Notes: a model not told the origin generated them from the sequence alone. Positions 16,791-25,928 are shown, counted from the stretch's first letter. The stretch is DNA of 64,000 nucleotides from Planctomycetaceae bacterium (GCA_013823135.1 PNLP01000034.1:1-64000), one strand, 5' to 3'. Made by a program: numbers and translations.

Positions 16791-18083
16791 TCACACTGCG
16801 GCCATGACGAGTGCGCCGTTCTGGCCGCCGAAGCCGAAACTCGTCGAGAGGCCGTAACGCACCTTCCCCTCGCGGGCCGTGTTCGGGATGTAATCCAGGT
16901 CGCACGCTGGGTCCGGGTTCGTCAGGTTAATCGTTGGCGGATAGACCTGCGTGTGCAAGCTCATCGCCAGTGCTGCGGCTTCAATCGCGCCGCTCGCCCC
17001 TATTGAGTGTCCTATCATCGACTTGATCGAGGACAGTTGCACGGTCTTCGCCATGTCGCCGAACACCCGCTTCACCGCGGCTGTTTCCATCGCGTCGTTG
17101 AGCTTGGTGCTCGTGCCATGGGCGTTGATGTAGCCGATGTCGCGGTGATCGACTTTGGCTTCGGTCAATGCACACTGAATCGCACGCGCCCCACCACGGC
17201 CGTCCGGCTCAGGCTTCGTCACGGAGTAGGCATCGAAGGAACTGCCCCAACCCAGCACTTCCGCGTAAATCGGGGCGTTGCGTGCCTTCGCCCGCTCGTA
17301 ATCTTCGAGTACGAGCACGGCGGCACCCTCGCTGATGACGAAGCCATCGCGGAGCCGGTCGAACGGGCGAGAACGCTCCGACGGAGCCATGTTCGCTTGC
17401 TTGCTCAGTGTGCCGAGTGCGGTGTACGCGAGAAGCATCAACGGGTCGATTCGGCTGTCGGCACCACCGGCCAGCATCACGTCAGCATCGCCGCGTGATA
17501 TCAGGCGGAAGGCTTCGCCCACAGCCTGAGTGCCCGCCACGCACGCCGTGACCACGGTGTTGTTCGGCCCCTGGCAGTTGAACGCCATCGAAACGTGCGC
17601 CGCCACCATGTTCGGCAAGTACTTGATCAGCCAGAGTGGGAAGAGTGGCGAATCGGTGCGGCTCGGGTCCGCCAACAAGGTGGGGTCGAAGTCGCCGTTC
17701 TCGTGGCACGCACGGGCAAGCATCGGGGCCAGTTCGCCCAGATCCATCGGGATCAGGCCAGTGCCCATGACCACCCCGAAGCGTTCCGGGTCCATCGTTT
17801 CCTGGTTCAGTCCACTGTCCGCGACGGCGAGCCCGGCTGCCCCCACTCCGAAGCGAGCCGCCCGGCCCATCACCTTGACGGACTTTCGGAACTTGGGCGG
17901 GAGGAAGGGTTCGGGGTCGAAGTCGTGAACTTCGCCCGCAATCTTGATTGGGTGGTTCGATGAGTCGAACGACCGGATGGGCCCGATCCCGCTGTGTCCC
18001 TCGATACAGCCAGACCAGAACGCATCCTTGCCAACGCCATTCGGCGCGACAACACCAACTCCGGAAATGACGACTCGGCGCAT
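16791..18083 (-). CDS. fabF: Beta-ketoacyl-ACP synthase, FabF/KAS II type
   Basis: A 430-residue condensing enzyme that extends acyl-ACP with malonyl-ACP. The Cys-His-His set is intact: C181 in TACVAGTQAVG, H322 in NAHGTST, H359 in SIKSMIGHSIG with K354. Length is slightly above typical FabF (about 410-415). There is no acyl carrier protein or other fatty-acid gene beside it, so it could be the main FabF, a paralog, or a KAS for a specialised lipid; the symbol is by family. The start at 18083 begins the standard MRRVVISGVG opening; GTG at 18098 would add five unconserved residues. Confidence 0.88.
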   Translation of the reverse strand: MRRVVISGVGVVAPNGVGKDAFWSGCIEGHSGIGPIRSFDSSNHPIKIAGEVHDFDPEPFLPPKFRKSVKVMGRAARFGVGAAGLAVADSGLNQETMDPERFGVVMGTGLIPMDLGELAPMLARACHENGDFDPTLLADPSRTDSPLFPLWLIKYLPNMVAAHVSMAFNCQGPNNTVVTACVAGTQAVGEAFRLISRGDADVMLAGGADSRIDPLMLLAYTALGTLSKQANMAPSERSRPFDRLRDGFVISEGAAVLVLEDYERAKARNAPIYAEVLGWGSSFDAYSVTKPEPDGRGGARAIQCALTEAKVDHRDIGYINAHGTSTKLNDAMETAAVKRVFGDMAKTVQLSSIKSMIGHSIGASGAIEAAALAMSLHTQVYPPTINLTNPDPACDLDYIPNTAREGKVRYGLSTSFGFGGQNGALVMAAV

Positions 18084-18521
18084 ATCACTACCCCGCACGT
18101 CACCGCATCGATTCCTGAAGCGAAGACGTCACGCTGTTCGTTGCACCCTCGGTCTCGAACCGAACTCGTGGGCGGGGGAGCTGTCGGATGTCCGCAGGCT
18201 CAGGGCGACAACTTGCCCCACACTTCCCAACTCCCCCAGACTTCCGTAATTTTAGGCCGCATATTCCCATCATGCAATCCTCCACGATGATAAGGACTGC
18301 CTACTCCACCCAGATTTCGCAGTCCGCGATAGCATAGACGGAATAAACGGACTCTCTTCACACCCGGGATTTGCACTCCCAAACAGCAGGTTCAGGAATG
18401 CAAGTACCGAGCCAGTTGCCCCAATACGACACAAAGGTTCTTTTGCTCCAGTTCGCGGGATCGTTATAATCTTCCAGGTGGGTCGCGCTGCCGACACACA
18501 TTCCGACAGGAACGTTCACCG
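18084..18521. other. Divergent intergenic region before the NfeD locus
   Basis: 438 bases between fabF (minus) and the NfeD gene (plus). A sigma70-like promoter for the NfeD side lies at 18443-18470. The fabF promoter is not evident. I found no long hairpin here, unlike most gaps of this window, and no credible ORF. Confidence 0.6.
18443..18470 (+). promoter_or_regulatory. Sigma70-like promoter of the NfeD-FloA locus
   Basis: TTGCTC (18443-18448), a 16-base spacer and a perfect TATAAT (18465-18470). The transcript would start near 18477, giving a leader of about 45 bases to the ATG at 18522. The match is by eye in a GC-rich background, which makes a chance TATAAT less likely. Confidence 0.6.
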
Positions 18522-20738
18522 ATGTCGATCCCGGTCCGCCACACGGCCCGCCCGCTTGCGGGGGTTCTCGCCTGGACGCTGCTTTCGGTGTCCTCCGCGT
18601 TTGCTCAGAACACAGAAGGCATGTTCGTGACCGTGCCAAACCCCATCACGACCGAGGGGGTGAACCGGATCAAAGCGTACGTAAACCAACGAATTGACGG
18701 GAACGCCCCAAGGCGGGCCACGACGGTTGTGTTCGACTTCAACCCAGACGGAAAGGCCGCCGCCACCACAGACTTCGGGGCGTGCCTCAGCTTGCAGGAC
18801 TACATCCTCGGCACGGTTCACCGGGCGGGCGTCAACACAGTCGCGTTTGTCCACGCCAACACCACCGCTCACACCGTGCTTCCCGTCCTCGCCTGCCGGG
18901 AACTCGTGATGAGTGGGGGAGCATCGCTCGGCCAGATCACCGACGACGGCCCTGCCCCGCTGGTTCCACCCCTGAATGCGAGCAAAGAAGACATCTACCG
19001 CGAGACACTCGCCGCCGTGGGACGAACTGGACAGGTCGCGGTTGTGCGCAAGATGTACGACGCCAACGTGAAGTTGCGAAAAGGGATTCCCAAAGTTCCC
19101 CCGCTGAACCCGATCTTCTTTGACGCGAACGATCCCGCACAACTCGCGAAGATCGCCGGAGGCCCGAACTTCGCCCCCATTGAGGGCGTGCAGGATGGCC
19201 AGATCGGTTTCTATGCCACACGCTACGCCAAGGATCTCGGGTTGTGCAAAGCTACGGCAGAGACCCGCGCCGATGTGGCGGAACTGTATGGGTTGCCGCC
19301 TTCGGCCCACCGCGACGACCCACTCGAAGGTCGCACCCCAGATGTCTACCGGTGGGTACTCAAGAAGGACATCGACGGTTCCACACGCGAATCGCTCAGC
19401 CACGTCATTCGCGATGTTCGTCAGAAGGGTGGGAACGTCCTGATCCTGGTCATAAACGTCGGCGGGAACGATCTCGTCACGGCCCGCAACGTCGCCGACG
19501 AACTCCGGGCCGCCCAGACAGGCGAAGACAAGATCAAGATCATCGCGTTCATCACGGAACTCGCCCCCGGTGCCGGCACGGTCGTGGCGCTCGGGTGCTC
19601 CGAGATCGTGATGTCGAAGCCGAAACCCGACGCGATGGGCGACTCCAAGGAAGCCGAGATCGGCGACTTCTCCGCGTACCTGAAAGCGACCCGAGATGCC
19701 GATGTCGCCGCGAACCTCAGCAGCATCCGCGATCTGGCCAAGGTACAGGGTTACCCCGAACTCCTCATCGACGGCATGTTCCGGTCGGACATCGAGATTC
19801 TGCGTGTGAAGCCCGCGGGGAACAACATCGCGAACCAGCGGCGATTCATGACCCGCGAGGAGTTCGACAAGAACAAGGCGGAATGGGTTGAGGACAAGGT
19901 CGTGAAGCCCAAGGGGCAACTCCTCAAGCTCAACACGACCGCCGCGGTCGAATACGGCGTGGCCCGCGTGAGTGTCGAGGGAACCGATGCGAAGGCCGTG
20001 ACCTCCGCGTTCGGCTGGCCCGACGCCAAGAGCCCAGACCCCGGCTGGCTCGACAAGTTCTCCGACTTCCTTCGCAACCCCGTGGTCACCGTGCTGCTTG
20101 TGGTCATCGGGTTCACGGGGCTCATCCTCGAGCTCAAGGTGCCCGGCCTCACCGTCCCCGGCATCATCGCGGCACTGTGCTTCCTGCTGGTGTTTTGGGC
20201 CCATTCGAAATTCAGCGGACAGACGTTCGCCCTGGCCCTGCTGCTGTTCTTGATGGGGTTGGTGCTGGTGGGAATGGAAATCTTCGTGCTGCCCGGGTTC
20301 GGCGCGTGCGGGATCTTCGGCATCCTCTGCATGCTCGCCGGGCTCGGCCTGGTGACGCTGGACAAGGTTCCCCAGACCGGCGGCGAGTGGGGCAAACTCG
20401 GCGAAAAGGTTTCGGTCTACATGTTCGCGATGATGGGTTCGTTCTTCCTGGCGTTCTTCCTCGCACGATTCCTGCCAAAGTTACCCGGCGGAAATCGGCT
20501 GGTGCTGAACACCCCGAGCGAGACCGGCATACCTTCCGACAATCTCCCCGGTGCCGGTGAAGCGGCAGAACTCCTTGGCGCAATTGGGACAACGAACACT
20601 CCGCTCCGCCCGGCAGGCATGGTAAAATTCGGCGACAAGTTCGTCGATGTGGTATCCGACGGGGGGTTCATCCCCGCTGGCACCCGCGTACAAGCGATTC
20701 AGGTCGAGGGGACCCGGATCGTGGTCAAGGAAGTGTGA
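18522..20738 (+). CDS. NfeD family protein, long form (ClpP-like protease plus membrane domain)
   Basis: A 738-residue membrane protein. Signal peptide residues 1-28 (LLSVSSAFAQ). Two regions resemble the ClpP/SppA serine protease fold (about 35-200 and 275-500); the long form in other bacteria has one. LVMSGGASLGQI in the first is the likely nucleophile segment, while the second has EIVMSKPKPDAMGDS. About five transmembrane segments follow (about 515-655) and then the NfeD OB-fold tail (about 675-738). Long NfeD proteins cleave or support stomatin/flotillin partners. It is followed by a short NfeD and FloA on the same strand. The stop lies inside a 32-bp hairpin. Confidence 0.85.
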   Translation: MSIPVRHTARPLAGVLAWTLLSVSSAFAQNTEGMFVTVPNPITTEGVNRIKAYVNQRIDGNAPRRATTVVFDFNPDGKAAATTDFGACLSLQDYILGTVHRAGVNTVAFVHANTTAHTVLPVLACRELVMSGGASLGQITDDGPAPLVPPLNASKEDIYRETLAAVGRTGQVAVVRKMYDANVKLRKGIPKVPPLNPIFFDANDPAQLAKIAGGPNFAPIEGVQDGQIGFYATRYAKDLGLCKATAETRADVAELYGLPPSAHRDDPLEGRTPDVYRWVLKKDIDGSTRESLSHVIRDVRQKGGNVLILVINVGGNDLVTARNVADELRAAQTGEDKIKIIAFITELAPGAGTVVALGCSEIVMSKPKPDAMGDSKEAEIGDFSAYLKATRDADVAANLSSIRDLAKVQGYPELLIDGMFRSDIEILRVKPAGNNIANQRRFMTREEFDKNKAEWVEDKVVKPKGQLLKLNTTAAVEYGVARVSVEGTDAKAVTSAFGWPDAKSPDPGWLDKFSDFLRNPVVTVLLVVIGFTGLILELKVPGLTVPGIIAALCFLLVFWAHSKFSGQTFALALLLFLMGLVLVGMEIFVLPGFGACGIFGILCMLAGLGLVTLDKVPQTGGEWGKLGEKVSVYMFAMMGSFFLAFFLARFLPKLPGGNRLVLNTPSETGIPSDNLPGAGEAAELLGAIGTTNTPLRPAGMVKFGDKFVDVVSDGGFIPAGTRVQAIQVEGTRIVVKEV

Positions 20739-20817
20739 GTGGCTAGTGTGAGTGTGAGTGAAAATCGAAAACCAAGTCAGGTGTCTTTTCACTCACACTC
20801 ACACTAGCCACTCACAC
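20733..20817. repeat. 32-bp perfect hairpin of GTGTGAG repeats overlapping a stop codon
   Basis: Arms 20733-20764 and 20786-20817 pair perfectly. The left arm starts inside the last codons of the long NfeD gene, so the TGA stop (20736-20738) is part of the repeat. The short NfeD gene begins 9 bases after the right arm. The sequence is a low-complexity alternation of GTGA and GTGT units. Confidence 0.93.
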
Positions 20818-20826
20818 TCACGAAAT

Positions 20827-21474
20827 ATGGACTACCTGACTATCGCTCTGCTGCTGTTCTCGCTCGGGATTATCACGCTGCTCGCGGAGGTGCTTCTCCC
20901 GACTGGCGGGATCCTTATTGTGGCCTCCTTGTTGTTCTTCGCGCTGGGTGTGGGTATCATCCTGGCCCGGGGCACCGTGACGGAAGCGGTTGTGGCAATG
21001 GGGGCTGTTGCGGTCGGTTTGCCCGCGGTGGGGTATGTTGCCGTTGCCGCGTATCGGCGAATGTCCATCGGCGGCGAACTGGACAGCACGGCCGGCGACC
21101 CGCTCGAAGTAGCAGGGTTGGCCGAACTCGAATCCCTGAAAAACCGCACGGGGAAGACGGTCTCGCCGATGCGGCCCTCGGGCACGGTCGAGTTCGACGG
21201 CAAGCGAATCGACGCGATGGCGGAAGGCGTGATGATCGACGCGGGCGTGTGGGTTCGCTGCGTGGCGGTGAAGGGTTCGACGGTGCTGGTTCGGCAGATG
21301 GAGCCGCCTGCCGATATCTCCGATATCAGTTCCGACGGCTCGAATGCGAGCGAGAAACGGGAGCCGACTGCGAATATCATTCTGGATGTCTCGCCGGTGT
21401 TGCCCGCGAGCCCAGCGTCGGCCCCGAAATCGCCGGCCGACGATTTCGACCTGGATATTGGGTTGGACAAGTGA
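20827..21474 (+). CDS. NfeD family protein, short form
   Basis: A 215-residue protein with two or three N-terminal membrane helices (TIALLLFSLGIITLLAEVLL, ILIVASLLFFALGVGIIL and AVVAMGAVAVGLPAVGYVAV) followed by an NfeD-type OB domain (about 110-165, with TGKTVSPMRPSGTVEF). The C-terminal 45 residues are acidic and Ser/Pro rich, with no fold. Short NfeD proteins are usually encoded beside stomatin or flotillin genes, and FloA is the next gene here. The start at 20827 lies 9 bases after a 32-bp hairpin, leaving little room for a Shine-Dalgarno; none is visible. Confidence 0.85.
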   Translation: MDYLTIALLLFSLGIITLLAEVLLPTGGILIVASLLFFALGVGIILARGTVTEAVVAMGAVAVGLPAVGYVAVAAYRRMSIGGELDSTAGDPLEVAGLAELESLKNRTGKTVSPMRPSGTVEFDGKRIDAMAEGVMIDAGVWVRCVAVKGSTVLVRQMEPPADISDISSDGSNASEKREPTANIILDVSPVLPASPASAPKSPADDFDLDIGLDK

Positions 21475-21587
21475 CCCTAAGCCGGTTGAGGCTTCGCACG
21501 GAACACTGAAACTTCGGGTGGTTGGTTTCCGAGACTCAAACATCCTGCGGCGTTCCGCCGCGGGTGAGGTTGCTTGCGATTGCATCC

Positions 21588-21693
21588 CCAGAGTCGTTGG
21601 TCTTTTCGCCCACAGCGGCACCTGCTGCTGAGGCTGAATCGACCTGCGTCCCTCCGCAGCAGGTGCCGCTGTGGGCGGCGTGAACGACTCTGG
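21588..21693. repeat. Nested inverted repeat
   Basis: The inner arms 21608-21628 and 21656-21676 are a perfect 21-bp pair (GCCCACAGCGGCACC at the base). The outer arms CCAGAGTCGTT (21588-21598) and AACGACTCTGG (21683-21693) pair again, with small unequal spacers between the two stems. It folds as one long interrupted hairpin. Confidence 0.88.
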
Positions 21694-21743
21694 TCCTGGA
21701 TTGAAGTCGGTGCCGACCACCCGTTGAATCTCATGACGGTGTT

Positions 21744-21797
21744 CGTTTAGCGGCGACCCCAATGGGGTCACCGGCCCGCTGGGGCTATTGCTAAACG
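21744..21797. repeat. Two-hairpin repeat with CGTTTAGC / GCTAAACG ends
   Basis: The outer ends CGTTTAGC and GCTAAACG pair. Between them lie GACCCC / GGGGTC and GGCCC-type mini-hairpins, the layout of a three-way junction. It belongs with 8065, 23697 and 25929. It ends 35 bases before floA. Confidence 0.82.
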
Positions 21798-21831
21798 GTG
21801 AATCGATCTACCAAAAGGAATAACTCCTGTG

Positions 21832-22944
21832 ATGTGGACTACCCTTGCTCTATTCGCACAAGGCCCAGGTCGAGCCGCCGAAAAAGCCGCTGAGAAGACC
21901 GGCCCAGGCTCCAATCTCGATAACAGCAGCATCCTCCTGATTGGCGTCGCGCTTGTCGCGGTACTCATCTTCCTGGTGTTCCTGTTCATCTTCTTCAGCT
22001 TCATTCGGCTGTGGATTCAGGCGCTGCTCACCAAGGCCGACATCGGCATCGGCAGCCTGATCGGGATGAAGTTGCGGAACGTCGATTACGGCATGATCGT
22101 TCGCCAGAAGATCGCTCTTGTGCAAGCCGGCGTGAAGGTCACGACCCCCGACCTCGAATCGCACTACCTCGCACGCGGGAACGTCCCCAAGACGGCAACC
22201 GCCGTCATCGCCGCACACAAGGCCGGGCTTGATTTGCCGTGGAAGACGGCCGCCGCCATCGACCTCGCAGGCCGCGATATCCTCGAGGCCGTTCGCACGA
22301 GCGTGAACCCCAAGGTCATCGACTGCCCCGACCCCGCGAAGGGGAAGCAGTTCCTCGACGCCGTGTGCCGTAGCGGCATTCAGTTGCTCGCCAAGGCGCG
22401 CGTGACGGTGCGAACCAAGCTCGAACGGCTCGTCGGTGGTGCGACCGAAGAAACGATCATCGCCCGCGTCGGCGAGGGGATCGTGAAGGCGATCGGCTCG
22501 GCCCACGACCACAAGGAAGTGCTCGCGAACCCCGGCATGATCTCGCAGACCGTGCTGCACAACGCGCTCGACGCCCAGACCGCGTTCGAGATCGTGAGTA
22601 TCGACATCGCGCACATCGAAGTCGGTGAGAATATCGGCGCGAAACTGCAAGCTGACCAGGCCGCCGCCGACTTGCGAGTCGCACAGGCCGAAGCCGAAAA
22701 GCGCCGTGCGGCAGCCGTTGCTCGCGAACAGGAAATGCGGGCGCTGTGCGAAGAGAACCGCGCGAAGGTCGTCGAGGCCGAGGCACAGGTTCCGCAAGCC
22801 ATCGCGGAGGCGTTCCAGAAAGGGAACCTCGGCGTGATGGACTTTTACAACATGAAGAACCTTCAGTCCGACACGTCGATGCGGAACAACATCGCCAACA
22901 TGACCGGCGGCGGCGGCAGCGAAAACACCCCGGGACGCAGCTAA
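21832..22944 (+). CDS. floA: Flotillin-like protein FloA
   Basis: A 370-residue membrane scaffold protein. It has an N-terminal membrane segment (about 34-62, IGVALVAVLIFLVFLF), a DUF1432/YqfA-type core (IGIGSLIGMKLRNVDYGMIV, SHYLARGNVPKTATAVIAAHKAGL, GIVKAIGS) and a long Ala/Glu coiled tail (about 260-330) that drives oligomer assembly. FloA organises membrane microdomains and influences secretion, membrane fluidity and peptidoglycan synthesis. The two NfeD genes upstream are its usual partners. The start could be GTG 21829 (9 bases from AAAGGA) or ATG 21832. The last 20 residues are Gly/Ser rich. Confidence 0.92.
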   Translation: MWTTLALFAQGPGRAAEKAAEKTGPGSNLDNSSILLIGVALVAVLIFLVFLFIFFSFIRLWIQALLTKADIGIGSLIGMKLRNVDYGMIVRQKIALVQAGVKVTTPDLESHYLARGNVPKTATAVIAAHKAGLDLPWKTAAAIDLAGRDILEAVRTSVNPKVIDCPDPAKGKQFLDAVCRSGIQLLAKARVTVRTKLERLVGGATEETIIARVGEGIVKAIGSAHDHKEVLANPGMISQTVLHNALDAQTAFEIVSIDIAHIEVGENIGAKLQADQAAADLRVAQAEAEKRRAAAVAREQEMRALCEENRAKVVEAEAQVPQAIAEAFQKGNLGVMDFYNMKNLQSDTSMRNNIANMTGGGGSENTPGRS

Positions 22945-22949
22945 GGGGA

Positions 22950-23051
22950 GGACAAGGAGACACGGAGACACGGGGACAAGGAGAGAAAGCAAGCCTCCAC
23001 CCGTTCTTTAGATTGGTCTCCTTGTCCCCGTGTCCCCGTGTCTCCTTGTCC
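22950..23051. repeat. 35-bp hairpin of GACACGG/GACAAGG repeats
   Basis: Arms 22950-22984 and 23017-23051 pair at 34 of 35 positions. Each arm is itself a purine-rich tandem of GGACAAGG and GACACGG units. It fills nearly the whole gap between floA and the next gene. Similar sequence is seen at 36636-36722 and inside the coding region near 52202-52247. Confidence 0.92.
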
Positions 23052-23070
23052 CCCAGAGCGGGTTTGAACC

Positions 23071-23685
23071 ATGGGTCTGATCTGGATCATCATCGCGATC
23101 GTCGTCATCTCCACCGTGGTGGGGGCGGTGTCGAAGCTGTTGAACAACCTGAACGAGGTGAACAACGCGGGTCGTGCTCGCGTGCCGAACCAGCCGGCGG
23201 GTGGTCGCGCGGGTGGCGGCGGCGGGGTGGTCCGGCAGACGAACTCGGACATGGATCGCTTCCTGGCCGAGATTGATCGCTTGCGGAAGAAGACGGCCGA
23301 CGCACCGCCACCACAACAGAATCAAGGGCCAACGGTGCCCGTGGTGCAACCCGTTCGGCAACCCGACCGGGCACGCACGCGAGTGGTCGCGGAACTTGCC
23401 GAAGCCCCGCAACGAACGGACGGCGGTTTCACTCAGTCGTTCCCGACCGCGATCGCCCCTCAGCGGGTGACCGAACTCCCTGTTCCCGCCGCGCTCACTG
23501 CCCCGCCCAGCGGAACGGGTGCCCCCGCAACTCGCGTGACTCGCCTCGCGACTCGACCGCGGCCCGTCGCGAAGACTCCGTTCGCCAAGAACCTCACCGG
23601 TTTGCTGGCCTCAGGTCAGGGGCTTGCGATGGCGATTGTGCTGCAAGAAGTGCTTGGCCCACCGAAGATCAAGAAGCGAGGCTGA
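23071..23685 (+). CDS. Small membrane-anchored protein downstream of floA
   Basis: A 204-residue protein with one N-terminal transmembrane helix (about 3-22, IWIIIAIVVISTVVGAV). A Gly-rich stretch and a charged coil (DMDRFLAEIDRLRKK) follow, then a long Pro/Ala/Thr-rich disordered part and a C-terminal helix with LASGQGLAMAIVLQEVLGPP. The last segment looks the most constrained. I do not recognise the family. Its position as the last gene of the NfeD-NfeD-FloA row and its single anchor suggest a microdomain-associated protein, which is inference only. Confidence 0.75.
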   Translation: MGLIWIIIAIVVISTVVGAVSKLLNNLNEVNNAGRARVPNQPAGGRAGGGGGVVRQTNSDMDRFLAEIDRLRKKTADAPPPQQNQGPTVPVVQPVRQPDRARTRVVAELAEAPQRTDGGFTQSFPTAIAPQRVTELPVPAALTAPPSGTGAPATRVTRLATRPRPVAKTPFAKNLTGLLASGQGLAMAIVLQEVLGPPKIKKRG

Positions 23686-23696
23686 GACGCTGGAGT

Positions 23697-23753
23697 TGTA
23701 GCGGTGTCGCCAGCGGCGACAGTTGCGGCCCCGATGGGGCCGCCGCTACACAA
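23697..23753. repeat. Two-hairpin repeat (TTGTAGCGG ... CCGCTACA)
   Basis: The outer arms TGTAGCGG and CCGCTACA pair. Inside are GTCGCC / GGCGAC and GCGGCCCC / GGGGCCGC, giving the clearest three-way junction of the window. It lies exactly between the convergent genes ending at 23685 and 23762. Confidence 0.9.
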
Positions 23754-23761
23754 CACTTGAT

Positions 23762-24916
23762 TCACTTCGCCGGATGCAGCACCAAATCAAAGCTCGGCCG
23801 CGTGGTACCGTCCTTGAACGTCACGCCCGTCTTCGAATAAGCAATCCGATCCAGATGTTTCGCGTCTCGCTCGCTCTTGCACGAGATGGCAACGATGCCG
23901 TGTTCGGAAAGCGGTTTCACCTCGCCTGGCTCCGAGATGCCGTTGCCGTTGGCATCGTGCCACAGCGACAGGCCGTCCAGTTCCTTACCCGTCAGTTCCC
24001 CATCGTGGTTATCGTCCAGCGATGCGAGCGCATCGTAGCCCGTCTCCCAGAACAGCCAGAACGTCACGTTCCCGAACAGTTGCAACGCCGACGTCACCTT
24101 GCCGGTGTGTTTGGGATCGTGAACGAGCCACGCGGCATCGCGGTTGATCCACGTCCACTTCTTCTGCAAGTCGGTGCCGTCGGCATCGAACGCCACGCTC
24201 GCGGAACGGTTCTCAATGTCGGTTGCCGTCAACCCGGCCCGTAGCGGAATTGCGATCGGAGTGACCGGCCGCGGCAACTTCGCAACCTGGGCGATTCGTT
24301 GCTTCAGCGTGGCGATCTCGTCCTTGTCTTTCTCAGCATCAAGCAATGGAAGAAGGTAGCCGCCGCCCTCGGCCGTGATCGTGTGCCCGCCGAGCCCCAC
24401 AACTTTCAGATCCTTTTCCTTCTCCCATGCTTTATCGAGCACCTTGCGCAGCGCAGCGATGGCATCGGCTTTCATGTCGGTGCGACTCAGAAGCCATGCG
24501 TACCCCAGTTGTGCTCGCTGATCATCCGGGGTCAGTTCCAGAGCCTTGGCATACAGTTTGATCGCCGCTTCGAGATGAACGTTGGCAGCCTTGAGTTTCT
24601 CTTTATCCTCGGTCGGCGTCACAGTGTGGAACGGCACGATGGGCGGGGTGTAGCCAAACCAGATGGTGTCCGGCGTCTTCTTGTTGACCGGAACCTCCTC
24701 GGAACGGAGCGAATAAGCCATCGCATGCGTTCGCGCAAGATTCAGTACGGCCTGTGCATTCTTGGGATCTTTCTGCACGACTTCTTGCAGGTTTTTCACG
24801 ATCCGCTCGACGGGGACTTTCTCCACATCGACACGCATGAAAATCGCTGATGCGGGGACCGCCCACAGTGCGAACGCGACGACGGCAAACGCCGGCGAGA
24901 AACGGGACACGGACAT
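23762..24916 (-). CDS. Secreted protein with TPR-like helices and EF-hand calcium sites
   Basis: A 384-residue exported protein. Signal peptide residues 1-23 (AVVAFALWAVPASA). The first half has helical repeats resembling tetratricopeptides (DPKNAQAVLNLARTHA, AAIKLYAKALELTPDDQRAQLGYA). The second half carries two EF-hand-like loops close together, DDNHDGELTGKE and DANGNGISEPGE, of the dockerin/VCBS-associated type that bind calcium. No enzyme motif. A role in binding or assembling exported proteins is plausible. It is divergent from the sugar isomerase gene, 101 bases away. ATG 24916 is chosen because it opens directly on the signal peptide. Confidence 0.8.
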   Translation of the reverse strand: MSVSRFSPAFAVVAFALWAVPASAIFMRVDVEKVPVERIVKNLQEVVQKDPKNAQAVLNLARTHAMAYSLRSEEVPVNKKTPDTIWFGYTPPIVPFHTVTPTEDKEKLKAANVHLEAAIKLYAKALELTPDDQRAQLGYAWLLSRTDMKADAIAALRKVLDKAWEKEKDLKVVGLGGHTITAEGGGYLLPLLDAEKDKDEIATLKQRIAQVAKLPRPVTPIAIPLRAGLTATDIENRSASVAFDADGTDLQKKWTWINRDAAWLVHDPKHTGKVTSALQLFGNVTFWLFWETGYDALASLDDNHDGELTGKELDGLSLWHDANGNGISEPGEVKPLSEHGIVAISCKSERDAKHLDRIAYSKTGVTFKDGTTRPSFDLVLHPAK

Positions 24917-25017
24917 GGCAACTCCAAGGCTCGGGATAACTGGGCGAACAGATGATACCGTCCCGCGGGAGAGCGTGTAAACTGTCGGCACTGCCCTCGT
25001 TACCCTGGAGCCTCCCC

Positions 25018-25917
25018 ATGACGCTGTCTCGCCGCCAGTTTCTCGCCACGTCTGCCGCACTCGCGGGAACAGCGGGTTTGCACCCGCCAATCGCCCTGGC
25101 CATCGACCCCATCAAGCGGCCCTCCGAGAAGCCCGACCTGAAATTAAGCCTGGGCGCATATAGCTTCAACGGCGCGCTCAACCTCAAGAAGCCGACAATG
25201 ACGCTGTTCGACTTCATCGACTTCGCCGCGGAGTTGCCCCTCGATGCCGTCGAACTCACGTCGTACTACTGGGCGGAAACCACGGACGCCTACGCCGACA
25301 AACTGAAGGACTACGCCGCGAAGAAGAAGCTCGCCATCTCTGGCGTGCCGGTGGGGAACAACTTCTGCATCAAGGACGAAGCGAAGCTCAAGGCCGAGGT
25401 GCAGAAGGTGAAAGACTGGACACAGCGAGCCGCGAAGGTGGGTGCGAAGACGGTTCGCATCTTCGCGGGGAATCTGGAGAAAGGCGACACATTGGAGGAG
25501 GCGCAGAAGCGGGTCGTGGCGTCCATGAACGAGTGCTGCGAACTCGCTGAAAAGCTCGGGGTGCTGCTCGCGCTGGAGAACCACGGCGGCATCACCGACA
25601 CGCCGGAGCACCTGCTCGAACTCGTGAAGCCCGTGAAGAGCCCGGCCCTCGGCGTGAACATCGACACGGGGAATTTCCACACCGCCGACCCGTATGCCGA
25701 CATCGCGAAGATCGCCCCGTATGGCGTGGTATCGCAGGTGAAAACCGAAGTGTTCCCCGGCAACAAGCGAGAAGACGCCGACCTCGCGAAGGTGGTGAAA
25801 ATCCTGAAGGATGCGAACTTCCACGGCTACGTTGCACTGGAATACGAAGCCAAGGAAGACGCAAAGGTCGCAGTGCCGAAGTTCGTCAAGGAACTGCGGA
25901 AGCTGATTAGCGGGTGA
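25018..25917 (+). CDS. Tat-exported sugar phosphate isomerase/epimerase family protein
   Basis: A 299-residue TIM-barrel protein of the xylose-isomerase-like/AP endonuclease 2 superfamily. The N-terminus has a twin-arginine signal SRRQFLA (residues 4-10) and a hydrophobic stretch ending near AIA, so it is probably exported folded. Metal-site segments ALENHGG, VNIDTGNF and the final ALEYE match the family. Such proteins are very numerous in planctomycetes and act on diverse sugars; the substrate is unknown. GGAG at 25007-25010 supports the start. Confidence 0.87.
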   Translation: MTLSRRQFLATSAALAGTAGLHPPIALAIDPIKRPSEKPDLKLSLGAYSFNGALNLKKPTMTLFDFIDFAAELPLDAVELTSYYWAETTDAYADKLKDYAAKKKLAISGVPVGNNFCIKDEAKLKAEVQKVKDWTQRAAKVGAKTVRIFAGNLEKGDTLEEAQKRVVASMNECCELAEKLGVLLALENHGGITDTPEHLLELVKPVKSPALGVNIDTGNFHTADPYADIAKIAPYGVVSQVKTEVFPGNKREDADLAKVVKILKDANFHGYVALEYEAKEDAKVAVPKFVKELRKLISG

Positions 25918-25928
25918 GCCGAATCCAG

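Larger units (their letters stand above)
21475..21831. other. Intergenic region before floA with two repeat elements
   Basis: 357 bases holding a nested inverted repeat (21588-21693) and a two-hairpin element (21744-21797), then the floA Shine-Dalgarno AAAGGA. A separate floA promoter could be here but none is obvious. No ORF. Confidence 0.6.

Noticed and set aside
15765..18083. Prophage or defence island around the Panacea pair
   Set aside because: Neighbours are aconitase and FabF on either side, with no integrase, phage or other defence gene.
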